From Ashinkailepas kermadecensis (taxonomy: Eukaryota > Arthropoda > Thecostraca > Neolepadidae): a stretch of DNA of 64,000 bases. A program made the translations under genes and the position numbers. This document shows positions 1-11,440 of the stretch, in pieces (the first letter of the stretch is position 1; each line of letters starts with the position of its first letter). Location of the stretch: the NCBI GenBank assembly GCA_034440615.1, contig JAOTOM010004790.1, positions 62,001 through 126,000 of the forward strand, given 5' to 3'. The notes below the pieces were generated by a model. The model searched no databases. It was not told where the DNA came from and saw only the letters and a program-made list of their open reading frames with translations.

Positions 1-215
1 CTCTTCCCTACTCACATCTCCTTGTACATCCAACCCAACACAATGAATTGAGACGCTCGTGTGAACTATGTCTGCAGAGGGGACCAAGGCCCATGTCACT
101 GCAATGCTTGTCTGCTTTTGCGAAAATGAATCAGAGTCCAGACTGAGAGGACACAGATCTTCCGTGCAGTTATTAATTCACTCGCGGTGGTATTCGTATA
201 TCATATGCAAGGGTT
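1..215. other. unique-looking sequence before the satellite
   Basis: No gene, RNA or repeat recognised in the first 215 bases. The open frame here is short and runs into the satellite. Confidence 0.4.
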
Positions 216-1305
216 CAACAAACTACTCACTTATCAACCAGCGGTGTATCTCACGTGTCATTATGTGCCACAGTTGGGCTAATAAACTACCCACTTATCA
301 ACCAGCGATGTATCTCACGTGTCATTATGTGCCACAGTTGGGCTAATAAACTACCCACTTATCAACCAGCGATGTATCTCACGTGTCATTATGTGCCACA
401 GTTGGGCTAATAAACTACCCACTTATCAACCAGCGGTGTATCTCACGTGTCATTATGTGCCACAGTTGGGCTAATAAACTACCCACTTATCAACCAGCGG
501 TGTACCTCACGTGTCATTATTTGCCACAGTTGGGCTAATAAACTACCCACTTATCAACCAGCGGTGTACCTCACGTGTCATTATGTGCCACATTTGGGCT
601 AATAAACTACCCACTTATCAACCAGCGGTGTATCTCACGTGTCATTATGTGCCACAGTTGGGCTAATAAACTACCCACTTATCAACCAGCGGTGTACCTC
701 ACGTGTCATTATTTGCCACAGTTGGGCTAATAAACTACCCACTTATCAACCAGCGGTGTACCTCACGTGTCATTATGTGCCACAGTTGGGCTAATAAACT
801 ACCCACTTATCAACCAGCGGTGTACCTCACGTGTCATTATGTGCCACAGTTGGGCTAATAAACTACCCACTTATCAACCAGCGGTGTACCTCACGTGTCA
901 TTATGTGCCACAGTTGGGCTAATAAACTACCCACTTATCAACCAGCGGTGTATCTCACGTGTCATTATGTGCCACAGTTGGGCTAATAAACTACCCACTT
1001 ATCAACCAGCGGTGTATCTCACGTGTCATTATGTGCCACAGTTGGGCTAATAAACTACCCACTTATCAACCAGCGGTGTACCTCACGTGTCATTATGTGC
1101 CACAGTTGGGCTAATAAACTACCCACTTATCAACCAGCGGTTATCTCACTGTCATTTTGTGCCACAGTTGGGCTAATAAACTACCCACTTATCAACCAGC
1201 GGTGTATCTCACGTGTCATTATGTGCCACAGTTGGGCTAATAAACTACCCACTTATCAACCAGCGGTGTATCTCACGTGTCATTTTGTGCCACAGTTGGG
1301 CTAAT
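216..1305. repeat. 64-bp tandem satellite, about 17 copies
   Basis: The motif CTCACGTGTCATTATGTGCC recurs every 64 bases from about 247 to 1269. Copies are nearly identical: alternations are TATCTC/TACCTC and GTGCC/TTGCC, and one copy near 1141 has lost a base or two on each side of CTCAC. The unit is AT-rich with an E-box (CACGTG) in each copy. Open frames across it (for example 1023-1304) are periodic by-products because 64 is not a multiple of three. High similarity between copies implies recent amplification or homogenisation. Confidence 0.97.
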
Positions 1306-1336
1306 GCCGGTCTTATGTTGAGTTTCCTGGTTCCCG

Positions 1337-1399
1337 AATACCAGTATGGCCTGGTAAATACCAGTGTGGCCTGGTAAATACCAGTATGGCCTGGTAAAT
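1337..1399. repeat. 20-bp tandem repeat, 3 copies
   Basis: Three consecutive copies of CCAGTATGGCCTGGTAAATA (the second has GTGT for GTAT) lie directly after the 64-bp satellite. Confidence 0.9.
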
Positions 1400-1544
1400 G
1401 TATTGGGCAAACTACCCAGCTACCAGCGAATGCAAGGCGAGGTTGTGGCAGGAGACGGTGAAGCCGGAGCCGCTCTTAACAGCGTGAGTTTGTGTACACG
1501 CAGCGCCACCAAACCCATACTTCTTACCTTCTTGCTGTCGGCAT

Positions 1545-1765
1545 GTTCTTACCTTCCTACCGCCGGTATGTTGTTACATTCGGCATGATCTTACCTTCTT
1601 ATCGTAGGCATGTTCTTACCTTCGGTATTAACTTACCTTCTTACCGTGGCCATGCTTTTACATTCGGCATGATCTTACCCTTTTGCCGTCGGTATGTTCC
1701 TTCCTTCTCACCGCCGGCATGTTCTTACCTTCTTACCGTCGGCATGACCTCACCCTCGGCAGCAA
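1545..1765. repeat. degenerate ~24-bp repeat
   Basis: About nine diverged copies of a unit built on GGCATG.TCTTACCTTCTTACCG. Spacing is 22-25 bases with many substitutions, so this is an older array than its left neighbours. Confidence 0.8.
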
Positions 1766-2035
1766 ATGTGCATCAGCAAATGGATCACGTGACATCAGCG
1801 TGCGGCAGCAAATGGATCGCGTGACTGTATGTGTCCTGAGCGAGATGTTTGACATGTCGTTGCTGGGAATGTTATCACGGTGATGGAGGATGTCTCGGGG
1901 GCCATGGCTGGCTGGACCAGCTCCAGTGATGGAGTGGTGATGGTCAATAGGACGGAAACGAGAAATGACCACCACCTAAATACTACATAATCAATCCATC
2001 AAGTGTGGGGTCTCGGTGCGGGGGTAAGATCATAA

Positions 2036-2475
2036 CCCAGATGTCATAAAGTCATAAAGTCATAAAGTCATAAAGTGTTAAGGCTTAATAAGAGCCACAG
2101 AGCCCATCTGGGTTAAGCCTATTTAGAAAAGGTACTAGAAATGTACATATTCTCACCCCAATCAATCCCTTATCCCAAGTTCCTAGGAAGCTATATATCC
2201 CAGCCTATCTAGCATCATCCACTTGCTATTGCATAACACCCTCAACAATTGCAAGCTCCTCCCATCATACCCATTGTGCTACCATAGCCCCTGCTTAAAG
2301 GGGTCTGTGCCATGCACACTTAACATAAATATCACCCAATCCATCCAAATTAGAACTCAAAAACAAGATTTTCCTGTCTAAAAAATATGTCCACCCTACT
2401 TTTAAATACATTCAATGAGGAACTCCCCACAACATCAGCAGGTAGCCCATTCCACTGATCAACAACCCTTATGTC
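2036..2475 (-). mobile_element. CR1-type LINE, 3' end fragment
   Basis: On the minus strand this encodes the last ~35 residues of a CR1-like reverse transcriptase ORF, including DQWNGLPADVV, a spaced FKSRVD and a stop codon at 2350-2352, followed by a 3' UTR ending in ACTTTATGAC repeats (2041-2075). The same ending occurs at 51.65-52.09 kb and 62.70-63.03 kb, which defines a family. It is 5'-truncated, as is usual for target-primed reverse transcription. The repeat CATAAAGT at the end matches the short 3' tail repeats typical of the CR1/L2 group. Confidence 0.88.
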
Positions 2476-3060
2476 CACATGGCCACTGGTGTGGACACTC
2501 TGGATGGAGGAAGTCAGTAGCGAATTATTCAGGGCTTGGTGATGCGGACTCGTTCTACCTGGAGATGTAGGCTCAGTTGGCCGGAAACCACCTCAACTCA
2601 GCTCGGCTCACCCAAACGGCGACGGCTGTTTCTTGTAAAAACATGTTGTTCGTCTCCCAGCCGAAGATCAGGAATATTGCTTATTGGGTGCAAAACAAGT
2701 ATTTCATTGCATGGCCACTACCGCCATGAGTTGAAATAGAATGTCACCTCTGTCTGTATTTCCATGGCAGCTGCATCTTAGCATCTCCGTCGATTTGTAT
2801 GTTTACTAAAATGTGTGTTTAGGTGTATATTCATTTATATTGCACTCATATAAGTATGCCATTACTGAATACAGTTACACATACACACTTGTATGGAGAT
2901 AATCCACAATGAAATCCTAGCTATCATAGCTTCGCGTTAATATGATAAAGCAGCAGGGTAGAGAAGGTCAGTATCACAGAACAGCTACACGGGTGGTCAT
3001 GCAATGAAATGTTCCCTCCTTGCACTTCCTTTTTATATATAAAATGACACCCTGATGCCC
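2476..3060. other. no recognisable feature
   Basis: AT-rich sequence with no long frame, no repeat and no TE protein that I recognise on either strand. Confidence 0.4.
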
Positions 3061-3069
3061 ACCACCGGT

Positions 3070-3170
3070 CCAGTCAACTTCAAACCGGTCAACTACAACG
3101 CAGTCAACTATAATCTGTTCAACTACAACCCGGCAACTACAACCCGCCAGCGAACCCGCACCTACAACTT
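3070..3170. repeat. degenerate ~15-bp repeat
   Basis: Repeated CAGTCAACTACAACC-like words (GGTCAACTACAAC, GTCAACTATAATC, TTCAACTACAACC, GGCAACTACAACC) with variable spacing. Confidence 0.6.
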
Positions 3171-4045
3171 GGCCAAGTTAATTTAGTTACGTGAAAACTC
3201 TCAAGAAAATAGCATAACTAATTATTCATACTCACCAAGATTACGTCTTTACGACACTGGATGTTATGTCACTGGCTCCCCAAGGGAGCCACAGACCAAC
3301 CTCTCCGATGGACATGTTCTTTAAACGAATTTCCAAGCTGAGGTGTTTTAGTGCTCATGCCTTTTTAACCTCCTATTCCCACCCAAGAATGAACGGCCAT
3401 GCTCGATCTTCGCTGCGTGAGTCAAATGATCCTATCTTCGAATCAAGGAATATAATCGCTGGAAGATTGCGAATAATTCAGGACCGGGTTCGCCGACTTC
3501 AAAAACCAAGAGATATGCACCTGTTCTAGCACTGATAAGCCCACGATTATACTTCGTGAGTTGCAAAGTAGAGCGATTTGCAGGGCTTCCAGTTGAGAAA
3601 TAATTTACCCAATCCGCCAACATGCAGTGCATTTCTTGGCTATATTTCGCCGTGTTTGGCTTATGAGAATCGTTCGTTTGGTAAGCTGGATTTGGAGACA
3701 GCCATTGCCAAAGCATGTGTCTCCGAAGAGTATCTGCAAACCGGCGGCAACCGCCAAGGTATGACCTTGGCGGGAAACACGCCTACACTAGACCAACAAC
3801 ATGATGATATGATATGAACATGATGATATGATGATATGAATACGATAGTTTTCTCATTTTGTCTCCAAGCACTCGTCATGGATGGCATTTTTGTCACCAA
3901 CGTCGTTGCTAGGTTACGAGGACGCACGACCTCTGACCAGAAGTTCAACACACTGTGCGGCGGAAATTAACGGACTAGAACAGACAGACATACACATGAC
4001 AACGGACGAGTCGACAAGTCGTGTGATGTGCCGGAAGCATACGGG
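3171..4045. other. no gene; short GATAT-rich simple repeat near 3798-3842
   Basis: Only a small ATGATATG simple repeat stands out. Open frames of up to ~95 codons exist on both strands, but none resembles a known protein. Confidence 0.4.
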
Positions 4046-4049
4046 AAAA

Positions 4050-4304
4050 CCAGACACTCTCCCAGTCGTGCGGAGAAAACTGTACGTGCCAACCAAAACC
4101 GGACACTCTCCCAGTCGTGCGGAGAAAACTGCACGTGCCTACAAAAACCAGACACTCTCCCAGTCGTGCGGAGAAAACTGCACGTGCCTACCAAAACCGG
4201 ACACTCTCCCAGTCGTGCGGAGAAAACTGCACGTGCCTACCAAAACCGGACACTCTCCCGGTCGTGCGGAGAAAACTGCACGTGTCTACCAAAACCAGAC
4301 ACTG
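4050..4304. repeat. 49-bp tandem repeat, about 5 copies
   Basis: The word ACACTCTCCCAGTCGTGCGG recurs at exactly 49-base intervals (unit starts 4050, 4099, 4148, 4197, 4246, partial at 4295). The unit lacks stops in several frames, so overlapping frames on both strands run through it (for example 3882-4310 and 4028-4528 on plus). I treat these as repeat by-products because 49 rotates the frame at each copy. Confidence 0.96.
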
Positions 4305-4309
4305 ACCTA

Positions 4310-5925
4310 GTCATGCCATCGCATGACTGGTTGCCAAACTGTGTGTGGAGTATCAGTTTGCTCACGGTCATCGATGCATCTCCTATCACTTGCATGCGAT
4401 GGCATGAACTAGCGGAAGAAAAGCACGTCCAACATCCACACACATTCAAAAGTAGTGCGAGGAACCGATTCGCTCGCATGGGTAGGAAGACCGCTCTCGA
4501 CAGCGAATGTGAACATCCAATTAAGTGAATTGTTTTCAAGAAAGCGAGGAGTAATTCACAAGAGCCCTGGGTGGAAATCACCACGAACAGTTGGCAATGT
4601 AACGGTAAACTAATTTCAGTTTGCACAGTGGTTTAATGGTTGTCGATAATGGGCCCGCGCAGGACGTCTAAGTGAATAGTTGGAAATTATATCAGCTACA
4701 AAGTATGGAAGACGAGAATGAGATGGCATGTGTTCTGTTCAAAGGAGATGAGCAAGTGTTGCATGACCGAGTCAGAATTATTTCCTTCGTATTTCAATCT
4801 GAGGAAGGCCGTGAAGCAAGAGCTAATTTTATTAAATGTAAATGGGAGTCAGGGTATGCGTCCCATTCTGCATAAAACAATACAGCAACAAATATTACGC
4901 CGTACTTAGCCGCTGCGAGAACGAAAAAAAAACTAGCAAAGCCTAAGCAAAACGAAGCTAGAGACAGCGTTCTAGTAGGGGAGACCGGGCAAGCTTAGTT
5001 TACCCACTCATGAATGGCCAGAACCTCCACGGCTAACTACAAACTTGAATGCAAAGGGAAAATGCATAGCTAATATTGTTCGTGCAAATGTTCTCCTCTT
5101 CAGCCTAATCCACCATTTGTCCATACAATTTAATGCAAACACAAGAAAAACATCGTTTACATCATCAACTAGAAAAGCATCCAACTGCCAGTTTCGACCA
5201 GATTTAATGCGCAGAACCAATGAAGGTCAAGTGCTGGGAATTAAACATGCTGCATACTAAAATGTAAAATGAATGGAAGCAAAACGATGGTAAAATATCC
5301 AAAGGCACTGACTTCTTCTTCTGATTAACAAATGCATCGAATACTTGTACATCAATCAAAGTAGAATTAAAAACTATTTTGCCAGTCGCATTTTTAAACC
5401 TTTCTTTAATTCAATAAACGATCATAATGCCATCAAACGCCAACTGAAGCGTGCCTCATTTGGTGCCAACCCGACAAAAAATGTGTACCTGAGTCCAGTA
5501 AACAAGAAGCAAAACCAGTTCGAGTTTGACAGTGCGGGTGGACAGTGCGGGTGGAGGAGGGTCATATAGATGTATCGCGTTCTTTGGAATCGATTGTGTT
5601 TGTGTATGTGGGAGGGGGAGGCTATCGAGTTCACTTGAGAGAAATGATACTGAATCAGGGTACTGGTAGGCTCTCTCGCTGCGTTAGGTAGGCACCTGAG
5701 ATAATATATGGTCAGCGAGTGGGGACGGCGGAGAAATGCGATGTGCTATGAACTGGTCTGACCTAATTTTCAGGCCATGGGTCAGCATCAGTGGGGTGGG
5801 GTAATATTTCGTATTTGTTGATGGAATTGTCAACAGGATTATCCGATTGATGAACGAAGGCTTCCTGATGGATCAAATTCAAACCGTGCTGACTATGTCA
5901 GCAATGCAGCTACCCAACTTCGACG
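4310..5925. other. no recognisable feature
   Basis: Mixed-composition sequence. The open frames on both strands are short and match nothing I know. Confidence 0.4.
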
Positions 5926-6002
5926 ACGCCAGCCGTGTGCACTGGAGCAGAGGGCGGAGGTGCCAACGCCAGCCGTGTGCACTGGAACAGAGGGCGGCGG
6001 AG
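5926..6002. repeat. 40-bp direct duplication, about 2 copies
   Basis: CGCCAGCCGTGTGCACTGGA followed by RCAGAGGGCGG occurs twice 40 bases apart, with one substitution. Confidence 0.9.
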
Positions 6003-6733
6003 TTGCCGATCCAGTGACGACACCGGGAACGTCTTGGTATGTGGATGGGGGGGGGTTAAGGGGATCATGGAACTGACAATTAACGACCGATTCGTTGGGG
6101 TCACCATATATGTATATCTGTCTCAACAGTCTGATTGAGGCCCCGATTCAAGACTGTCTCACGTATTCTGCGTCTGAAAGGATGAGGAGCCGATTCATAG
6201 GCATCATCATGGAGTTCTCTGGATGATGGAGATGCTGATTCGGGACTGCCATCGCGGTTACTTTTATGGGTGGTGGGGGTGCTGATCCATGGACGACACC
6301 AGGAAATTGTGTCGAAGCAAGGGCGGGGGGGGGGGGATGGATTCAGGGAAATTCCCAATAGTCCAGAGCATTTCGGTAGTTTTGTGCAGCGGATTTCTGG
6401 AGTTTTGCTTAGCGGGTAGGAAACGCAGGAGACGTCGCCGTGGATTTCTCCGAGTCAGTGGCGGCAGTGAAAATTCATGGCCGTTTCCAGGATTTGTGGC
6501 GTGAAGGATGCTCTTCACGGGCTTGACCAGGGGTTCTCTCTCGAGAGAGTGGTGGAGGTCTTCCCACACACTACGTTAGATAAATGCCACGTTGGATTCT
6601 ATTCGCCGGCGTTTCTTATTTTCGGGTGTTAGCACTCCCAGGGGGTGTTGAAATCGAGTTTAGAGGGTGCTGGAAAAGGGGCCTCTGCCATGTGCCATGT
6701 GTAGCACAACATGTTAGGTCCGTTAACTGAAAT
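6003..6733. other. no gene; G-homopolymers
   Basis: Contains runs of G at about 6048-6056 and 6326-6337. No coding or repeat structure is recognised. Confidence 0.35.
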
Positions 6734-6734
6734 T

Positions 6735-6850
6735 GCCAATTGGTAACTCAATTGGTTAGAGCGCTGGTCTGCATTGGTCTCCCCTGTCCTGGCAGGGCTC
6801 GTTTCGAGTCACTGCTCGTGCTTGCATTCAGTCGGCTGGGAGTGGAAGAC
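6735..6850 (+). mobile_element. tRNA-like SINE head
   Basis: An A-box-like stretch (AATTGGTTAGAGCGCTGG, about 6759-6776) is followed by a B-box-like GTTTCGAGTCA. The anticodon arm is degenerate, so a functional tRNA is unlikely. Similar cassettes lie at 8640-8800 (minus) and 40190-40279 (plus), supporting a dispersed tRNA-derived family. No duplicated target site was found here. Confidence 0.6.
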
Positions 6851-7462
6851 AGGTCCGTTCACCAAATGTATTGTACTGTACTGCTAGGCGGCCGGCAAGA
6901 GCAGATCCAAGGATTTTGATCGAATGGGGGAGGGGGGCACTTGTTCTGCGGGGCTCTGTCTTCCCTTTTTCTCAGGATGGGGCGACATCGGTTTAAAAAA
7001 ACTTGGTGCGCGGGATTGGGGTGGAAGTGTACACTCACACGCCCTGGATGGGCGCTTTTTCCAGTCGAAGGGGCGTCGTGTGGCTATCGGGGGGGAGGCA
7101 CATGCCGCCAGTTACTTCCCCCCCACCCCTCTGGAGCGGCCACTGGAAGCCGGTCTACATACGGAGTCACATTAGTGTTCCCAGTAGAGATGCGAAGTAC
7201 GACTTGGATACTTTTTGACAAGGCGATTTACACCTTTCAGGTACCATGTTAATGTAGGCAGATGTTTGGGCCTAAACATCCAACATCCAGGTGTTTGCAT
7301 GCGAAATATTGTTAAGGATTGTCTCAGTTATGGGTAGGTATTTCATGCTGGGAATATTTATTGACGGGAATAGAACGTGCATTCGGATTCTCCAATATGA
7401 ACCATGCACGTCTCTGGATAAAAGACATGCATCTGGGATTGGGAAGTAATTTGATAACTGTT
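6851..7462. other. no recognisable feature
   Basis: Overlapping short frames occur on plus (6924-7252), but they are GC-rich, mutually overlapping and unlike known proteins. Confidence 0.35.
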
Positions 7463-7880
7463 TGATGCACAACATGGCTACATTTCCAAAGCGCTTACCT
7501 TTCACTCTGCACTTGACCTTGCACTTGATGGGGTAAATACCAATGGTATGGGGTAAACGGGGTGTTCCCATGCGCATCTCGTTCAGGACTTTTAGAACCC
7601 CACAACAAAGAGCAAATCACAGGGACCGACCAGATAAGTCACATTTGTTTCGATGCATTAAGTGACAAATCAATTAAGAATACGTGTAACTCAAAATGTA
7701 CCTGTTACAAGTCCATAAAAGGCATATATCTATATCTGGGATTACCACGTCACGGAGAGTAGCTCCATGTGCAACATGGGTACATTGCAAAAGCTCTTAG
7801 CTTTCACTGTGCACTCTTATTTTGTACTTAGCGAATTAAATGCCAGTGCTATGGGGTAAACGCGGTGTTTTCACTTTTCG
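7463..7880. repeat. diverged direct duplication about 306 bp apart
   Basis: The block at about 7463-7575 (GCACAACATGGCTACAT, then TTTCACTCTGCACTT, then TATGGGGTAAACGGGGTGTT) recurs diverged at about 7769-7880 (GCAACATGGGTACAT, TTTCACTGTGCACTC, TATGGGGTAAACGCGGTGTT). Order and spacing are kept. It may be two units of an old satellite or two copies of an interspersed repeat. Confidence 0.65.
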
Positions 7881-8639
7881 TGCGAACGTCGGCGCGGGTT
7901 AACCGCACGTTAAACATCGGCGAAGTCATTCGTGCCTCACATGTCGTTCACGTATGAACGTTGACACAATGTGGAAGTAAGCATTGGCAGTAACCACTTG
8001 GGGGACGTCTATCTCGAATAGCACGTGTTTGTGTTTCGTGTTTTGTTTCGGAAAGTGCATGTGATCCCTGATTTTGAGCGTTTCCAATATGCTCCGAAAT
8101 ACAAGGAGTCTGCTTCCTGCGCCGATGGCGCTACTGCGGAATCTAATAGAACTAGAGTTTACCACTCTAGCCGCCTGATGACGCTAGTCAACTATTATAT
8201 GGTTCGGGGAACATTGGCGCCCTGTAGGCGCATGCAGACTTAGCTTGGGCTGGACCTTGTTCTATCTATCAATTTAGAGTCATCATCAAGTTTGTATGCA
8301 ATCTAGATAACTGCAATGACACTGTTTTCAATGAGCTTGTAGATATACTATATATTACCACATTCAGCAACCCATGTTCATATATGAAGCTTCATTTTTA
8401 CCCAGCAAGGCCCAGGTACATGTCCATTCTGTATATATTGCGCATCCTAGTCCCACTCCACAGGTAATGAACCAAATGTAACTTTTAGCTCACGATGCGA
8501 TGATAGAATGCAGTGAACAGCGCTGGGTATGCATTGTAATTGCTGTTGTTCAATGAAGCAATATATTTCTTGGGCATTGAAAATGAAGTCATACAATTCT
8601 TCGGCAAGCATTCAGAGGTTTTCCCTATTCCCTATATGC
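7881..8639. other. no recognisable feature
   Basis: AT-rich sequence; no repeats or protein similarity noticed. Confidence 0.35.
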
Positions 8640-8800
8640 AGGTAGGCGATGACTTCGCCCCCGACCTTGCCTGGCCAGTTGCCAACTTGAACTGGCCAGC
8701 ATAGAGGTGTTACAGCGAGCGTGTGAAGCGACTCGAGTCCGCTGTTGCAAGACGGAGAGACCTTTGGAGGCCAGCGCTCTATCCACGGACGAAACTATGC
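8640..8800 (-). mobile_element. tRNA-like SINE head, minus strand
   Basis: On the minus strand GTGGATAGAGCGCTGGCCTC (A-box region) is followed ~35 bases later by GGACTCGAGTCGC (B-box). This resembles the cassettes at 6735 and 40190. The cloverleaf is incomplete, so I call a SINE-type remnant rather than a tRNA gene. Confidence 0.5.
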
Positions 8801-8814
8801 GGCAATGTAACATA

Positions 8815-9494
8815 CATTTTTAGAAAGTAAGGTTGGGGAGGTCTCCTGATGAAGGTAAAATTGACCAAATCGAAGCTTTTTATGTCTGGTCAACGACGAA
8901 AATCCTCAGGATATTTGATTAGTTCAGGGATTAGTAAGTTCCCACACGGTGGTGAAGTAAAGTTACTTCATTTTTTCCTCGATGTCAAACAATTAAACTT
9001 GAAGCAATTTTTAGGAGATAATTTAGCTATACTAAGTCTAATTACTTGTCTAATGGTCATGGCTAGATTTCATAGCCAATAACTTTTATTTTAACATTTA
9101 TCCGGCGATGTTGTTGGTTTTATTTCGGTTGTAACACTGTGCGATTTATAGCCACAAAGCTGTCATACATACGGTAATGCCTCAATACATCCATGCCTTA
9201 ATCCCATTGCGTTTTCTCAGAGAACTTGCAAGCTTTGCATGAGGCATTGATGCAATGTTTCATACCACATATATGTTACACCTACCTACCACATATGTTA
9301 TCATATGTTTCATGTGTGGTGTGGGTACCTGTGGTAGAGACAGAGTCCAACTGTTCCATAGAACAACTGGCTCAACTGAACTGAAGTGAACTGGAACAGG
9401 GAATGGGTCACCGATTGGGGGGGAGGGAATTTCCCTCTCTCCTGAGAGTTGGTGGGCCGAGCAAGAATTGATCCGGGACTCTAAAAAAAAGTGA
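8815..9494. other. no recognisable feature
   Basis: AT-rich; the plus frame at 8849-9082 (77 codons, rich in K, L and F) has no recognisable motif. Confidence 0.35.
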
Positions 9495-10110
9495 GCCGGG
9501 GTTCCGCAAAACCATGCTGGGCTCTCCAAATATCGCTCCGGGGCCTCACAATTCACACCAGGACCTAATAAAAATTATGCCGGGACCCTACAAACCTCAC
9601 GAAGGCCCCAAAAATCGTGTAGTGCCTCCCCATAAGCGTTCCTGGGTAACAAATAAAAACGCGCCGGGGCCCAACAATATCGCGCTGGAGCACGAAAAAC
9701 CGAGCCAGGGCCCGGAACAATTACGCCGGGATTATAAGATACCCTCTGGGCTTCAAAAACGCGAAGCGTCCCGAAAATACCGTGTTGGGGCCCGAAAATA
9801 ATATCGCACCGGGCACGAACAAAATCGTGCCGTTCACCCCAAACAAATCACGAAATTATTTGGCCCGAAAAATATAGCCGGAGCTACCGAAAGTCGTGCT
9901 GTGACTAAGACAATTTCCGTTTGATCCGAAGAAATTGCATAGAGCACCGGAAAAACATGCCTGATCCCCTAAAAGCGGTGCCGGGCTCCACAAATTGAGC
10001 CGGGACCCCACAAAGTCACGACGGGGCCACGAAAAGCAACTCGGGCTCCGACAAGTGCTGGGGAGATTTCGAAGAATTGTGTCAGGCGCCGAAAGCTTGC
10101 GTCGAAGCCT
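9495..10110. repeat. highly degenerate ~28-bp repeat field
   Basis: Words of the form GCCGGG.CCC.A.AA.TCG. recur about every 27-30 bases (for example GCCGGGACCCTACAA, GCCGGGGCCCAACAA, GCCGGGCTCCACAAA, GCCGGGACCCCACAA). Divergence is high, so this is an old minisatellite. Confidence 0.7.
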
Positions 10111-10525
10111 CGAGGCATCGCAATTATTTCGGGATTATTTTCGAGTTCCTTATCTTGGTCTAATATGACCTCTGGTCACCCCATTGTCGGTCAAGATACA
10201 AATGTAAGGTACGTCTTGGTCTCTTCGTGATCAGAGCTTACTAATGGCCTTTCGCATTTTATCCTAGCTTACATAGATAGGAAGTTAGTGTAGCCTTCAA
10301 ATTCCATCCCCCCCCCCTCTCCCCAGCCCGGCGAAGGTGAAATTACCGGCTCGCCTGACGAGGGAAGGCTGTGCTGGACCACAAAATAGGTCTCGGTAAT
10401 TGACGTACATACACATAACTCACACTAAGGTTAGAACCGGCTTTTTTGGCAATAACCGAAGTGATGGAACGTAAGAAATGATTAATACAACGAGGAATGG
10501 CTCTTAGATGCTCCTGGGTTTTAGA
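10111..10525. other. flank of Penelope-like element; possible 5' coding piece on minus
   Basis: No firm feature. On the minus strand an open frame (10343-10546) crosses the left end of the Penelope-like element into this flank and reads MSKTQEHLRAIPRCINH. Penelope-like elements are often found as tandem copies, so this could be the start of an adjoining copy. That is inference; I did not recognise the peptide. Confidence 0.3.
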
Positions 10526-10590
10526 CATTGTGTGTAAAGAAAGCATACGACCTTCAATATACCAGGAGGTGCTGAGTTGACATTAAAAGT

Positions 10591-10644
10591 AACGTTAAGG
10601 ATTATACTTTATTATTCAACGTTTCGGCCAGGGGCCATCGTCAG
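10591..10644 (-). ncRNA. hammerhead-ribozyme-like motif, left arm
   Basis: Read on the minus strand: CTGACGA (10638-10644), a GGCC/GGCC stem II with a short loop, GAAAC (10621-10625), then CGTT pairing with AACG (near 10591) as a possible stem III. This matches the hammerhead core order CUGANGA - stem II - GAAA - stem III, and PLE terminal repeats are known to carry such ribozymes. Stem I next to the core is not convincingly complementary here; only a distal TGACAT/ATGTCA pairing is evident. Confidence 0.5.
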
Positions 10645-10920
10645 GAGTGATATAAAAATGTCAAGTTTTAACAATTGAAAAAAAAGCACGCCAGCAAAAA
10701 AAAAGCGTGCAAAAGACACGTGGAATGCGGGAAAGCCTCTTCAGTGGTGCAGACACTTAAAGAAACTCCAAACCAGAAACAAACTATGCCAAGATAGAAT
10801 CCTCTGAGGAAGCCCGAGCCGATGGTCCATATACATATCGATACATACACTCACGCACATATATAGACATAGATCCAATATAACGCGTAATACATAAAAT
10901 ATAATTTGTGTTTATGTAAT

Positions 10921-11438
10921 TTAAGTGATATACCAAGATGTCGTTTGCGTGTTTAGTTGCGGCCGTAGATTACGTATGTGTAGAGATTCGAGGACCTTTA
11001 GATCAGCGTTGTCCCTGGCTGTTGCTAGAATTTCTACTTTGAAGTTTGTGTTAGTGTCGCTGTGTTCCATGTTATAATGTTTGTCGATCATGTGTTCGCC
11101 TAAAGGTGTGTATGCTCTCCGAAGTCTGGCATCTCCCAAGTGCTCATTGTACCTATCCCTGATACTACGTTTGGTTTCACCGACATAAAATATTCCAAGA
11201 CAGCGGTTGCACGTTATTTTATAAACTACGTTTTTTCGCGTGCATCTACCTTTGAGCCCGTTGATACAGGTGTGGCACGTTCTTCTACCAGCAGGGCATG
11301 GCGGCATTTCTAGGGCTGAGCGGACCAGGTAAGATTTCAGCGTAGGTCCGCTAGTCCAGGCTACCCTAACATGGTTTAGATGAGACGAACGGATGGCTGC
11401 GTTTACCTGTCGACATAGTTGGTCATCGACAAATGGAA
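10921..11438 (-). CDS. GIY-YIG endonuclease domain of PLE, left inverted arm
   Basis: Minus-strand coding end of a Penelope-like polyprotein; the frame formally opens at 11715, but residues before LPFVDDQLCRQ are antisense of the RT region and not part of the protein. The domain has a Cys-rich stretch (CPAGRRTCHTC..LKGRC), then VVYKITC, FYVGETKRSIRDRYNEH and ESLHIRNLRPQLN, which supply the GIY-YIG tyrosines, arginine, glutamate and asparagine. Its role in PLEs is to nick target DNA for priming. It is a second copy of the domain at 12831-13348, identical except K-V-L versus K-F-L near the end. Without its own RT it is a fragment. Confidence 0.88.
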
Positions 11439-11440
11439 TT

